From positions 34,226,392 to 34,290,391 of the forward strand of contig CM057142.1 in assembly GCA_029964075.1 (NCBI GenBank): DNA of 64,000 nt, in the 5' to 3' direction. Position 1 is the first letter of the stretch. Every line of letters starts with the position of its first letter. The notes under the pieces are model-generated. The model saw nothing but the letters and a program-made list of their open reading frames with translations. It made no database searches and was not told the DNA's origin. Positions 1 to 10,393 of this stretch are shown here, piece after piece. This stretch comes from Patiria pectinifera. Its lineage: Eukaryota > Echinodermata > Asteroidea > Valvatida > Asterinidae. A program made the position numbers and the translations under genes.

Positions 1-2
1 TG

Positions 3-1502
3 TTCATTGACAGTTTTCTCAAACCCCTTGTCCCACAGATTTCGTCATACATTCACGACACCCCAGACTTCCTACGCAAGCTTGAAGGAATCAAGGACCA
101 GATTCCCAGCACAGCCATCATTGGGACTTTCGACGTCTCATCTCTGTACACCAACATCCCACATGAGGAGGGTGTTCGTGCTTGCTCCTTGGCTCTGGCC
201 AAGGCAGGACACACTACTCCTCCCATCAGTGATGTTGGCACCCTCATGAGACTTATACTAACGAAGAACAATTTTCCTTCCTTGGTGAACACTATCTACA
301 GGTACACGGCACCGCAATGGGCACTCATGGCCCCTTCCATGGCTTGTGTCTTCATGGGTGACCTAGAAGAACGCATGCTTACCTCGGCCCCAAGCCGCGC
401 TTTGATCTGGTGGAGATATATTGATGATGTTTTTTTCATCTGGACCAGTGATGAGGACAGTCTCTTGTCCTTCACTAACCACATCAAGTCCTTCCACAGA
501 GCCATCGAATTCACATCTAGGTTCTCGGCTCACCAAACCCACTTTCTGGATGTCACCGTCCGCAAGCAAGGCAACTCACTAACCACTGACCTGTATTCCA
601 AACCCACAGACACCCACCAGTACCTCCACTCCTCCAGCTGTCACCCCAGGCACTGCAAAACTGGCATAGCGTTCAGCCTGGCACTCAGACTCAGAAGAAT
701 TTGTTCTAATGATTCCGATTTCTCCCGCCATACACAGATACTGAGGAACAACTTGGTGGCCAGGGGTCACAGCTCTCGCCAAGTTCATCGTGCCATTGCC
801 AGAGCTAAAGCTATCCCCAGAAATCTAGCCCTCACGGGAAAGGCCCCTGATGCCATGGCCAAACCCATGATTCCTTTGGTTACCACGTTTCACCCCAATC
901 TCCCTCCCTTTCGCAAAATCACAAATGACAATCATCATATCCTCCATACTTCAGATCGCCTTGCCCGCGCCATCCCCAACGGCCCCACATTGGCTTACAG
1001 GCGTCCTCGAAATCTACGGGACTTGATTGTTCGAGCTGAAGTCCCATCCTTAGATGCATCCCCTCCCACCCAGCATGGTACTTTCAAGTGCAGTTCCAGA
1101 TGTGTTGTCTGCCAGATTCATATCCAGGAGTCTGACTCCTTTTCTGGCCACTCTTCTGTCACTACCCACAGAACCATTGGTAACATCACTTGTAACACCT
1201 CTAATGTCATATATCTCATTTCTTGCAGGGTCTGTGGAGTGCAGTATGTAGGTGAGACTAAGAATACGCTCAAGAAGCGTTTCTATGCCCACCGGTCAAC
1301 GGTCAACACCAAGAAACTAGACACCCCTGTTGGTCATCACTTCAACCTGCCTAACCACTCCATTTCTGATATGATTTTGCAGGGCATTGAATCTCTTGGC
1401 CATCGCAAGGACTCAGTTCGCCTCAGCAGAGAGAAAGTGTGGATGAATCGTCTTCGAACTATTCAACCACATGGTCTCAACATCCAACTAGGGAATGATT
1501 AA
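3..1502 (+). pseudogene. Reverse transcriptase / GIY-YIG endonuclease of a Penelope-like element (5'-truncated, decayed)
   Basis: This frame is open from the window edge to a TAA at 1,500-1,502 (499 residues visible); a longer N-terminus is expected outside the window. Near the start it contains FDVSSLYTNIPHEEG, a hallmark of Penelope-type RTs. The catalytic YIDD is at nt 417-428 (about residues 139-142) and is followed by the LDVTV and DLYSKPTD motifs. The C-terminal GIY-YIG nuclease spans about nt 1,203-1,290, with VIYLISC, a CxxC-like pair and QYVGET (1,242-1,259), then a downstream Arg/His. In the family, RT copies the RNA and the GIY-YIG domain nicks target DNA. The conserved glycine/methionine motif expected at 290-330 is out of frame (HGTAMGT lies in frame 2 at nt 305-325), showing two compensating indels, so this copy is very likely inactive although no stop interrupts it. 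Confidence 0.85.
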
Positions 1503-1885
1503 TCCTTTTCTTCCTCCATTGTCTTCTGTTACAGATAATCCACCTGGTCTTCCTTGTTTGTGTTTACCCATCTTCCCCCATCTTTCATCCCTTTCCACCC
1601 CCATACTGTTCCCCCCCCCCCCATCATCATCACTCTCACACTCTTTTGTCCGTTCCCACTCCCTGTGACCTTTGATCCTTCCCCTTTCTGATCCCTCCCC
1701 TGTTTTCACTAGACCCCTTGTGGTTTGCCATCTCCCTTTGTTCCTTTGTTCTCTCATCCACCCTCCCCTGCATCTTTCCACACCTTTCCCACCTAATCCT
1801 CCTTTTGTGTTTCTTCTTTCAGCCCTGCATGTGGGTGTGCACCCCCATGTTAATGTTTGTACCTCTGTCATTTCTGTTTTAGCCT

Positions 1886-1916
1886 CTGAAGAAGAACTTG
1901 CTAAGTTCGCAACGTC
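1886..1916 (+). ncRNA. Hammerhead-ribozyme-like motif (degenerate)
   Basis: CTGAAGA at 1,886-1,892 matches the hammerhead core CUGANGA. It is followed, after one A, by a perfect 6-bp stem (GAACTT at 1,894-1,899 with AAGTTC at 1,903-1,908, 3-nt loop), then GCAAC where active ribozymes have GAAAC. Penelope-like elements are known to carry hammerheads in their terminal regions, which supports the assignment. The A-to-C change in the second core strand should abolish or strongly reduce self-cleavage. Confidence 0.5.
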
Positions 1917-1933
1917 AGGCCACATTAATTTTT

Positions 1934-4500
1934 AGATCTTTTGAAATGTGCTGTTTTTATGTAACAGCGATTGTACATGCATGTTGATATGCATCTGTAT
2001 CCTGAATAGCGCCCCCTTGTGTAATGTGGTGGTCATCCCACCTAATGCGCCAATGCAGCACCACCACACCACTACTACTGCCTCATCATCATAAGCGTGC
2101 ATTAAGAAGGGACCGAATATAGTTTTAAAAAAAAACACTTATGTGGCAAATGCTTTTTTCCAAGGCTACACCGGGTACAGTTGCATTTTTTAATTGTGCT
2201 TTGTACATGGACTCCTACTCGTTTGAAGCGCGGACACTTTCTTGGCATGACTCACCGGTATTTCATATAAAGAAAGTGAGTGCCTAATGCCGAGACACTG
2301 CAATGGATAATATTTTATGACAGGAATAAAATATGAATAAGGTTGACCTTTCCTGATGAAATGTGCCGGGGGGGGGGGGGTTGATAATAAACTGTGTACG
2401 ATCAATGCTACAACTTTCTAGAGTATCTTTTCTTTGTGTACAAAACATTGATTGAACTACCGTAACGGGCATAGTTGACACTTGTTGTTACTGAAATGTG
2501 CACGATCAATACTACATGTATGTGTTCAAAGCATTGATTTGAACTACGGGCCAGTTAAAGTATACCCAGTAACCCGAGTCCCCTAACCCTTGGCGACGGG
2601 TCGGTGAATCCTCTACAACTTTCCCCAAAATAACAAACGGAACACAAACCTTCGCAGAACAAGATGAACAACTGAGCGAACTTTAAACAAAAAAAACCAG
2701 GGTTAACAAATTAAGTGAAGAACTTGGAAGAATCTGTTAAAATAGACTTTGGAAGAACAAGATTAGTCAAACATTATAAGTAAAGTTTGAATGGCACTTG
2801 CGGGGTTATGTTCACAGACTATTCCATGAGTGTGTTATGGGGAAAGGAATTGAAGTCAACTATACCGACAACTATTTTATTAGGACGCAACTATTTTCGT
2901 CAGTTAATAAAGACATTTTATTCAATTGAACATATATAGTACAGATACTGACTGAAGAATAATCCAAGACCCACTAAATATTAAATGAATTATAATAATT
3001 ACTATATTATTCTGCCATTGTTTGTTCTTTAAATCAGTCAAATCCACTTAATGTAGTAATACCCGCGGTACGTATGATGAATATTTTGCTTTATGTGAAT
3101 TTTTTTTGGTTTTACTTGAAGCAACAATATTGCTCATAATCTTGACTAAAACAATTCTTGAGTAGGGTGCGTAACAACTAATCTGTTGAAGTTTAAGCTC
3201 AGTGGATACTATACATTTTGAAAAAAAACACCGGAGAAAAAGTATGTAAAATATTACAGTTTCTGTAGGTTCTTTTAAATACATTTAATTGTACATGTAA
3301 TAATCGGTTTATAATGTAAACAAAATGAAGGTTTAGTAAAGTTTATTCATCCCAAGATCGGAAAATTATTTTAAGCTTTGCTCGTAGTTGATTTTTCTGG
3401 TTTTTTGTTTTGTATGTTTTTTTTCTTTCTTAATTTGTTTTATATATATTTTTTTTAGTTTTTAGATATACATTTATAGATTGATATATATATATATTTT
3501 TAGTTTTTAGATATACATTTATAGATTGATTTGATGCCTTCAGACGATACTAAACACATTTTTTGAACTGCCAAGTTAAAATACCAACTCTTAAACTAAG
3601 TTAATGAACGAATATTTCAGGCATGGTCCCGGGCGTCCTTTACTTCAGAATGTAGTCCGAAAACTTCCAGCGTCCCCCTCCGTCTTAGTAAACTCTCAGT
3701 AAATGGATGTTAATGTTTTGACAACTATCATGACAGATTTCCCACCATTATTTGCCCGAGACTCAGTCCTCTAAACTTATACACGCTTTAAACAAATTTC
3801 GCTAAATCGTTAACAAATTCCCTATTTCCCAAATTTGTGCGCCCAAAAAAATTGCATATCAAAATAACCATAACCAGTGTACACTGAAGCAAGTTTGCAG
3901 AAAAACACAATTAAAAGATGTCTAATTTGAGGGGTAACAAGCAACCACAGTATTGACGTCTCATCACTCTATAACGAATCCCTTGAATCCATGGTGTTCC
4001 TGTAAACCTTTACACCAGTGGCGTATATCTGTGCCAGGGAGTATGGGGAATGCGATGACCCAAATCCAAAAATGGCCCGGCCGTGGAAATTCGACAAGCA
4101 GATGTGAGGGGGAGGGGGGGGGGGGGTGCTGGACACCACATTACACATGGGAGCGCCGTTTATGATACAGATTATACTTACGCGCCTTAACGTTACATCA
4201 AAAAGGCGCATTTAAAGCTTTCGTACTTTTTTCTCCGCTTTTCAGTGCTTTTGAATACTTTCTTTTCCTTACCACGGAAAAGTGGTGGTGGTGGTGGAGG
4301 AGGAGGGGGGGCCGGCTGGGGGGGGGGAGATCCAATAACACATCTCCCCGGTCAAAAGTGGAGTGACACCCCCCATCGGATTTACGCACCTGCTTTACAC
4401 TACCGTGCAAAACTTTCAAATATTACAACAGTGTAAACGTTTGAATCAAAGTATATCAGAAACTATTTTGTCAACTACGTAGCCTATTCCACACGTTCTT
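1934..4500. other. Non-coding part of segment A1
   Basis: No credible gene seen. It holds AT-rich sequence, G-runs (2,370-2,380; about 4,110-4,126; 4,317-4,328), the empty target site of a hAT insertion (CCGGGTAC at 2,171-2,178), and a 32-bp direct repeat TTTAGTTTTTAGATATACAT... at 3,454-3,485 and 3,499-3,530, separated by TA dinucleotides. The same block recurs at 25,136-28,888 and, in part, at 59,105-59,856 and 60,861-62,620. Confidence 0.7.
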
Positions 4501-5385
4501 TTACAGGCCAGTTTCTGAGACAGTCTCATAGACAGCAGGAACCTCACGATTGAAACGCCTCCAGAACATTTGGCGTGATCCCTCTTTGAAACCAGGCACC
4601 AGCATCCAGTAGATCCAAGGGTTGATCATCGGGGCCAGACAGTAGACCATTCCAGTAATCCAGAAGACCGCATCTCCATACTCAAAATCTCTGTGAAGGT
4701 AGTTCACCATCTGCATCACGCTAAACGGCATCCAGCAGATGAATGACGTGATTAGAATCAGAGTGAAAGTGACCAGCAAGCGGCGGGTCTGACGCACTCG
4801 GGTGCGGACCTGATCCTCGATGCATGATGTCTGCAATGGCGGGCTGGATGCGAGAGGAGTAGTGTAACCCTTGATCTTACGGAAAACGACGATGTAAAGA
4901 CCAGTGGTTATCAACCAAAAGACGAACACAGTTAGGGGCTTGATCACTCCTTCAAAGAGGGCTTCACCTGGGGAATGGGGCACGAATTCCGGAACGATCT
5001 GGATCGTGAGTGAGACGATCCAAATGAGAACGCAGACTGCCACCAAGCGGTTCCTGGTGACTAACACGTCGTAGCGAGCCGTGTCTACAAAGGACACTGC
5101 CAGATAGCGGTTGATGCCTTCGGCAAGGATCGTCCAAACGCCGACGAAGTAGCCCGAGAAAAAGATAGAGAAGAGAATTTCGGATCCTCCCCAAGTGAAT
5201 GCGATGGCCATGACGGCGTAGAACAAGTCAGCCAGCGTCAGGTTGATGAGGAAGCCGTAGTACTTCATTCTGAGACGGCTGGTACAAGCAAACACCACTA
5301 ACACCAAGAGATTCTCCACCGTGGCCACCGCGGCACACCCCGTCAGTGCGTACCTGGCTCCAGTGATGATGTCGATGGCGCTCAT
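4501..5385 (-). CDS. Orphan class A (rhodopsin-family) GPCR, copy 1
   Basis: A 294-residue seven-helix protein predicted to act as a plasma-membrane receptor; the ligand is unknown. Helices can be placed at about 10-34, 42-64, 72-97, 113-134, 148-168, 203-226 and 238-260. Class A marks are N25 in TM1, LAD with D53 in TM2, NRY (92-94) in place of DRY, W122 in TM4, CWMP (217-220) in TM6 and NPWIY (255-259) in TM7, then a short basic tail. The TM3 cysteine that normally forms the disulfide to loop 2 is absent, and loop 2 has no cysteine. The ATG at 5,385 is chosen because it has A at -3; the frame stays open upstream without another ATG. A good splice acceptor (TTTGTTATCCCAG, boundary about 5,427/5,426) lies about 41 nt upstream, so a 5' UTR intron is likely. 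The coding part is one exon. A close second copy lies at 28,889. Confidence 0.85.
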   Translation of the reverse strand: MSAIDIITGARYALTGCAAVATVENLLVLVVFACTSRLRMKYYGFLINLTLADLFYAVMAIAFTWGGSEILFSIFFSGYFVGVWTILAEGINRYLAVSFVDTARYDVLVTRNRLVAVCVLIWIVSLTIQIVPEFVPHSPGEALFEGVIKPLTVFVFWLITTGLYIVVFRKIKGYTTPLASSPPLQTSCIEDQVRTRVRQTRRLLVTFTLILITSFICWMPFSVMQMVNYLHRDFEYGDAVFWITGMVYCLAPMINPWIYWMLVPGFKEGSRQMFWRRFNREVPAVYETVSETGL

Positions 5386-5869
5386 GGTTTCAACGTACGT
5401 CGTACCCTTACCTGAAGAATTTTTATCTGGGATAACAAACACAAAGACGCCCACTTTCAAATTACGGTGTTTATTTGTTTGATTAAAACACCAAGGACAA
5501 ATTAATCTGGAATTGTAATCAGTAAAGTCAACTAACGGGACAGACTTTAAAACCTTGGGCCCGTTCAGGTTCGTGGCATGTTTGGCTGACCGAGGCTCGG
5601 TCTCATTAAAAAATATTTAGAATCGTGCAATTTTAGAAGTTGAAAGCTTTTTGTAATTAAACCCATTAGTCATAGCGTCCCATACCACCCAGTCTATCAC
5701 TTTCTGTAGCGCCCAAAACCGCCAACAAGCACTCTATGGTTTTCTTCAGTGAATAAACACAATGTAGTACAATATAGTACAGTTGCTATTGTCTTAAGAA
5801 GTAATATTTTTTTTATGCAATCAACTATGATGTGACCACTTCTGGAAGATGTATTGTTGCACTTTACTA
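5386..5869. other. Upstream region of GPCR copy 1
   Basis: 5,386-5,665 is shared with the region upstream of GPCR copy 2 and contains the candidate 5' UTR splice acceptor near 5,427. Homology to unit 2 stops at about 5,666 (after AAACCCATTA). I see no gene in 5,666-5,869. Confidence 0.6.
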
Positions 5870-6430
5870 CAGCGCGTCCCAAAATATCGGCAGCATATTT
5901 TTTCGAGGCTTTAGCGTCGCCGCGGAAACACGTGCCGCCATTATTTTTATATCAATTTAAAGCTGGGAATCTTGACTTTATCCCTGGTAAAGTATTGGTT
6001 TGATTTTCAAAAGGGTTTTGAAATGATTGAAAGCATGTCAAAAACAAACTAAACCGATTTCAAGGAAAATCAATCGCGCATTTTTTCTAATGTGGACAAT
6101 ACTTCATAATGTTCACGATGTGACGATCTTGTTGCCTTTTACTTTCTGTGTTTCCTTTTCTTTTTGATCCAGGTAGACTACACCTTAAATGAAATAACAA
6201 TATTGTCTTCGTTTCAAGTTCAATGTGTTTTTAATATAAATCCACTGTTTTCTTTTACTAATCTGCATGTTTAGACATATCAGACGTTATACAGGAGACT
6301 TGGCTCCACCAGGGATAAAGTTCAAATTCCAAGCTTTAACATGGTATACAGAATTAATAATGGCGGTACGCGTTTCCGCCCAGACGGTAGAGCTCCGCAA
6401 AAAAAGTTGCGGGTATTTTGGGACGCGCTG
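5870..6430. mobile_element. Fold-back MITE with Tc1/mariner-like TA flanks
   Basis: Terminal inverted repeats begin CAGCGCGTCCCAAAATA at 5,870 and end with TATTTTGGGACGCGCTG at 6,430, each flanked by TA (5,868-5,869 and 6,431-6,432). The inverted homology extends inward imperfectly for about 120 bp on each side (for example GCCGCCATTATT against AATAATGGCGGT, and CTTTATCCCTGG against CCAGGGATAAAG). No transposase is present. TA flanks and CAG ends fit a non-autonomous Tc1/mariner derivative. It is absent from unit 2. Confidence 0.75.
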
Positions 6431-6432
6431 TA

Positions 6433-6968
6433 AAATAAAGAATAGGATATTAGGCTAATTTTGTTTTCATCACAATTCATGTCAGGATTATGTTCATCAA
6501 TGCATGTCAACTTTTATGGCAGGCTTTTCTTGAGGTCTGCATAATACATGTATCCCTTTAGCCTTGTACTACTTACTTGGTAAACGAAAGAATGAATGAA
6601 GTTGGTACCGAACACGCTAGATTCGAACGCGGCACCGGGGGGGGGGGGGGGGGCTGTACCCCCGTGATGTTTACTTTAGTTGTTTTTTTGTAGATTAATA
6701 ATGAACAAGCGTTCTTTAAAGTGCGATTTTAAGCATTCGTTATTGCTTGGTTTAAATGCAAAAATATAAATGCATAACGTATAAGTAAATAATGCATGAG
6801 CTAGCGTATACAATATGGTACACGTAAATTATTTGGATTGATGGTTGGAGTTTTAGTTCAGTGCTGCATAATCAGTGAACGGTATGAATACCTAAGGTAT
6901 CAATAATATGAGACAGGGTATTTGTCTTTACCATACAGGGTGAGATCAACAAACCAAACGAAACCCAA
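6433..6968. other. Non-coding, G-run
   Basis: No gene seen. It contains a 17-G homopolymer at 6,637-6,653 followed by a short C-run, which is a likely assembly or sequencing trouble spot, and AT-rich flanks. Confidence 0.6.
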
Positions 6969-7372
6969 ATGGCAGGACCAATTTTCGAATGAAGTTTTGC
7001 CAGTAGCACTTTTAAAATCGAGGATGATAAAACCAATCAATAAGTTTTCTTTTAGTACAAGAATCATTCAAATCACTCATGTACTTTTCATTTTAGGGAA
7101 TTTTGGGACAATAATTAAAAATCTATTAAAAAGAAAAAGTAAAATTGTCCTGGTCTATATATGTGAATTGTTTTCGTCTTGCTGAAAGAACACTTACCTT
7201 TTTTGTGATCCGTGGACAGAACATTAAAACGGTGTTTGTGTTCAAAATTCCCTAACTGGAAAAGTACATGAGTGATTTGAATGTTTCTTGTACTAAAGAA
7301 AAGCCTATTTATTGGGATTTCATATTGAAAGTGCTACAGGCAAAACTTCATTCAGGAAATTGGTCCTGCCAT
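6969..7372. repeat. Fold-back (long imperfect inverted repeat)
   Basis: ATGGCAGGACCAATTT at 6,969-6,984 is inverted as AAATTGGTCCTGCCAT at 7,357-7,372. The arms continue inward for about 130 bp with scattered mismatches, including CACTCATGTACTTTT against AAAAGTACATGAGTG and TTAGGGAATTTTG against CAAAATTCCCTAA. This is typical of a MITE or fold-back element. ACAGGGTG just outside the left arm (6,936-6,943) has an inverted match CACCCTGT near 7,704, so a larger outer element is possible. Confidence 0.7.
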
Positions 7373-8258
7373 ACATATTTACGTTACATAACTAGTGTGG
7401 ACATTTCTTTGTTTTCGTGTATACACAGTTAAGAAAAACCTCTGGGAAAAAAACTCATTTTACTCACAATGTGAAAACACTGAAATTTTGTTTCTATTAT
7501 TCCCTTTAGTGTTTCTCTTAATTTTGCCACAGATAAACCTAACCCAAAAATGTCTGTTAACCTGTTTTTTTAGAGAGGGGGAAACACTGTGTGGACGTGG
7601 GCAAGTCCATAAAACGTCGCTGCTACCCGGTTTACGTGGTCATCTTTTGTTCGGAAGTCCACACAGTGAATGTAATGCTTACATTTGTGTTTCGTGTTTT
7701 TTTTTACCCACCCTGTATATTTACGGAGAGTATAGTCCTCAGAAAATAGTGCAGCTGAATTGTGAATTATACCTATTCGTTTGAATTAAAACACGAAAGA
7801 ATAGAATTACTGCAAATTGGCATAATTATCATTTAAACATAATTTAATACACGGAACACTTTAGTCAAAAGTGGTACCAAAAAATTAACCAACTGCAGTC
7901 CTCAGCTACATTATTAAAAATGTCTTTATTATAATTATGAACGACTGCTAACGAACGTAAACAATTGTGCCCATCCCGACAGACCTCCTTAAGCCACCTT
8001 CAATGACTGGTGTTTTTTTTTTTAAATCTGGAATGATACCACTAATAGACGGAATAATTTCACAGGGCCCTACTTTGTACCAGTCCTATCTTCACTTTGA
8101 GTAAGGATTTTCTCGTTAAATCGGTATGGTACGTTTCCGGGTGATTGCAAATGTTCCTTTAAAACCATAACTTCAGTGAAACATTACTAAGCTTGTCACC
8201 TGGAATCATAACTGAGCACCCCCTCAAAGAAATAAAACAAATTATTTTCGTTTTGGTA
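7373..8258. other. Non-coding between fold-back and candidate exon
   Basis: No supported gene; an open frame of 129 codons at 7,395-7,784 has low-complexity Phe/Leu composition and no recognisable domain. A perfect 12-bp inverted repeat (CACTGTGTGGAC at 7,585-7,596, GTCCACACAGTG at 7,657-7,668, 60-nt spacer) is present. Confidence 0.5.
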
Positions 8259-8264
8259 ACTTAC

Positions 8265-8485
8265 CTTCCAATTCAGTCGTTCCTCAACCGATCTAATTGC
8301 ACGAAGTCCACAGTATGATGTACTTTTCCAAATCGACGTCGGTGGATGAATGATTGCAGTGCCGACACGTGACTTTTGACGTCACCATCCCTTGCGACCG
8401 GCAGATTCATATATGAAATGCCCACGCGAAGAAGCCTATCCCCAGCTTCATCAAGGTTGGCAGCTTTAATCTCCCCGTCCGTCAT
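8265..8485 (-). CDS. Candidate short exon or small ORF, unassigned
   Basis: An ATG at 8,485 opens a 70-codon frame (MTDGEIKAANLDEAGDRLLR...) ending in TGA at 8,273-8,275. A strong splice donor, GAAG|GTAAGTTACC, lies at 8,265/8,264, eight bases past the stop; a second frame, open from about 8,379, runs into that donor as ...SVEERLNWK. The helical, charged composition looks protein-like, but I recognise no family. The middle of the ORF (MNLPVARDGDVKSHVSALQ) is encoded by sequence nearly identical to the conserved core of the array monomers, so it could be either a genuine exon that gave rise to the core or an exon interrupted by a solitary core. No copy exists in unit 2. Confidence 0.3.
8364..8415 (+). 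repeat. Solitary copy of the array monomer core (E-box + CRE)
   Basis: Contains CACGTG and TGACGTCA with the same spacing as in the arrays, followed by CACCATCCCTTGCGACCGG and a TCATATAT segment, aligning with the monomer's CACCACCCTTTGCAACCGG...TTTATATA with only a few differences. No tRNA-like head or T-run accompanies it. It lies about 2.2 kb before array 1. Confidence 0.75.
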
Positions 8486-8545
8486 CGCGGCCAAGAGAAA
8501 ACCTGCAGGATCTGCAGAAAGCCTACTATTGACATATGTTAGAAT

Positions 8546-8960
8546 CAGCGGCGGCGGAACGGTTTTCAAACTGGGGGGCAACACCAAAAAGTAGCACTTG
8601 CTTCATCCGTGCTGAAATGTCGACACGTTTTTTTCACCGGACACTTGCCTTGGCCCCGGGGAGGGAGGGGGGGGGGTATTTTCTTCCAAAATAGGGGGCG
8701 CTCTTCAAAACCGGCCATTATGCAAACTTCGCATTAGTTTTCTTTTGAGGCTTGGTTTTCATATTCCTCGTTCAAAACAGAACTCTCTATACCATTTTGG
8801 AAATGGTTACTGAAAACAAATTATCAAACATTTCAGGGCCAGTTTTGTTTTCGTCGCGAGGGGCACATATATGCTAGGGGGGTACATTTATGTCAGGCAG
8901 AGGGGCACTTGGGTAAATCTGGGGGAGTGCCCAGCCTCCCCCCCGGTTACGCCGCCCCTG
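8546..8960. mobile_element. hAT-like MITE (same family as 21,899)
   Basis: Begins CAGCGGCGGCGGAACGG and ends GTTACGCCGCCCCTG, inverted relative to each other. The internal start CTTTTCAAACTGGGGGG...CACCAAAAAG and the poly-G content match the element at 21,899-22,477. No clear target-site duplication is visible, so its ends or flanks have decayed. Confidence 0.6.
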
Positions 8961-10393
8961 TTACTGCGGATACTGAGCGGCGAAATGCCGAAGCCAGACG
9001 GCGACGCCACGAAAGGCAACAACGGCACAACTGATGTACTCCCGAACTCTTCGATGACGGAGATCTGCCCACACATACCTGGGTCCGGGCATGCAGCGCG
9101 CGTCCGGGCGTAGGACTCTCACAATCAGGGCACCTTCAAGAAGTTGTTAATGATCATTCTTCAGTGGGGAACATTTGCCAGTTCATGTCACATGCAGTAA
9201 AAGGCAAGCATATGCTGGATCTCCTAAAGGTCCGTGTAATGTAATGTTTTAAATTAATCCATGAAGTGCATTCTTGTGTCCCATTTGACTTTATTTTCAA
9301 AATTTTGTATTTCTTAATTGCGCCATGAATAATGGTAGTCATATCAACTTAATTGATAGGTTGAACTAAACTTTGTTTCGATATGGTCACATTAATAAGT
9401 ATATGCATTTGTATTGAAATTAATTGCAGAAGTGGACTTCTGTTTCGTTTTAATATCGTTTTATTATAGGTTTTCTCGGCTATTTTAAAACGTTTATTAT
9501 TCGAATTCACTGTTTATTAAAATTCGTCCATTAATATCGATTAAATGCTCTTAATTTGTTTAATTTCGTCTTTTGTCAGACAATTTCAAATTCAGTTCAA
9601 GCAAATTCAAACAATGAGCACACGACACGTTTTCGTACCGGAGAATCCCATTTCGTCTCGTCTATGCCAAACCTTGTTCAGAAATCAAATTCGTCTAATT
9701 GATTGATATCAGACGAATTCGATCTTTGTATGCTGCCATTCGGCAACAGCTTGGACCAATTCGATCTGTAATGACTAATATTCTCAACCCGGTGACTAAA
9801 GAGTATGACCAAGCTTTGAAATTGAATGGTAAATCACTAATGTGGTTTTCTTAAAAGCGTGTGAAATTTGTCGAGGACGACATTGAATGATAGAGTTGTT
9901 GAATTTGAATGAAATATCTTTTACAATAGCCGGGAAAACCTATACCATAGCCTTGCCGAGCAGATGTGAATTTCAAACTAAACCAAGGTAAACAAAAAAA
10001 GAGGCTAAACAAAAGGCACATAAAAAAATATGTGCTGACCAAGCATTCAGGGGTCTGATGAGCCATCACAATGAGCCCATGCCAACCCCTTATAGGACTC
10101 TTCTGGGATCTCGGCGGTCCCAGTCTATAGCCTACACACTTCCTTTCCTGTCCATCCATAATTATAATCCCGGAGGGCCAGGCACCATGTAAAAGCAAAG
10201 AGCTAGGGAGGAACAAGGCGGCACCCTAAGCCCTGATCCTCCGAGTGGACCACATGCCTTGAACCTGTACGAAGATGCACAACCTGGATTTCGCAGACAG
10301 TCCCAGCAGCAGAGCTTACCGAATAAGCTAAGGTACTTTAGCACGAGAAACTAAATCTCTTATAGTCAATGCGTAAACGAGTACGAAAAAAAA
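8961..10393. other. Non-coding, AT-rich
   Basis: No supported gene. Open frames here (for example 9,851-10,216 minus) lack recognisable domains. 10,040-10,330 is less AT-rich than its surroundings and could be part of an unidentified repeat or exon. Confidence 0.5.

Larger units (their letters stand above)
1..1933 (+). mobile_element. Penelope-like retroelement, 3' portion
   Basis: The reading frame encodes a reverse transcriptase followed by a GIY-YIG endonuclease, the domain order specific to Penelope-like elements. It is followed by a pyrimidine-rich 3' UTR (about 1,503-1,880, with a C-run near 1,611-1,621) and a hammerhead-like motif at 1,886-1,916. The 5' end lies outside the window. 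The 3' boundary is placed near 1,933 because homology to the second segmental-duplication copy (from 25,136) begins there, so the element probably inserted at the edge of unit 1 or marks the duplication breakpoint. Confidence 0.85.

Noticed and set aside
1488..1925. 145-codon minus-strand ORF in the 3' UTR of the Penelope-like element
   Set aside because: Low-complexity Gly/Arg/Glu composition from pyrimidine-rich UTR read backwards.
5386..5460. GPCR start 25 codons upstream
   Set aside because: It would need TTG as initiator, and a splice-acceptor-like sequence lies inside it; the ATG at 5,385 has a good context.
7395..7784. 129-codon plus-strand ORF
   Set aside because: Phe/Leu-rich translation of T-rich DNA, no domain and no splice or promoter context.
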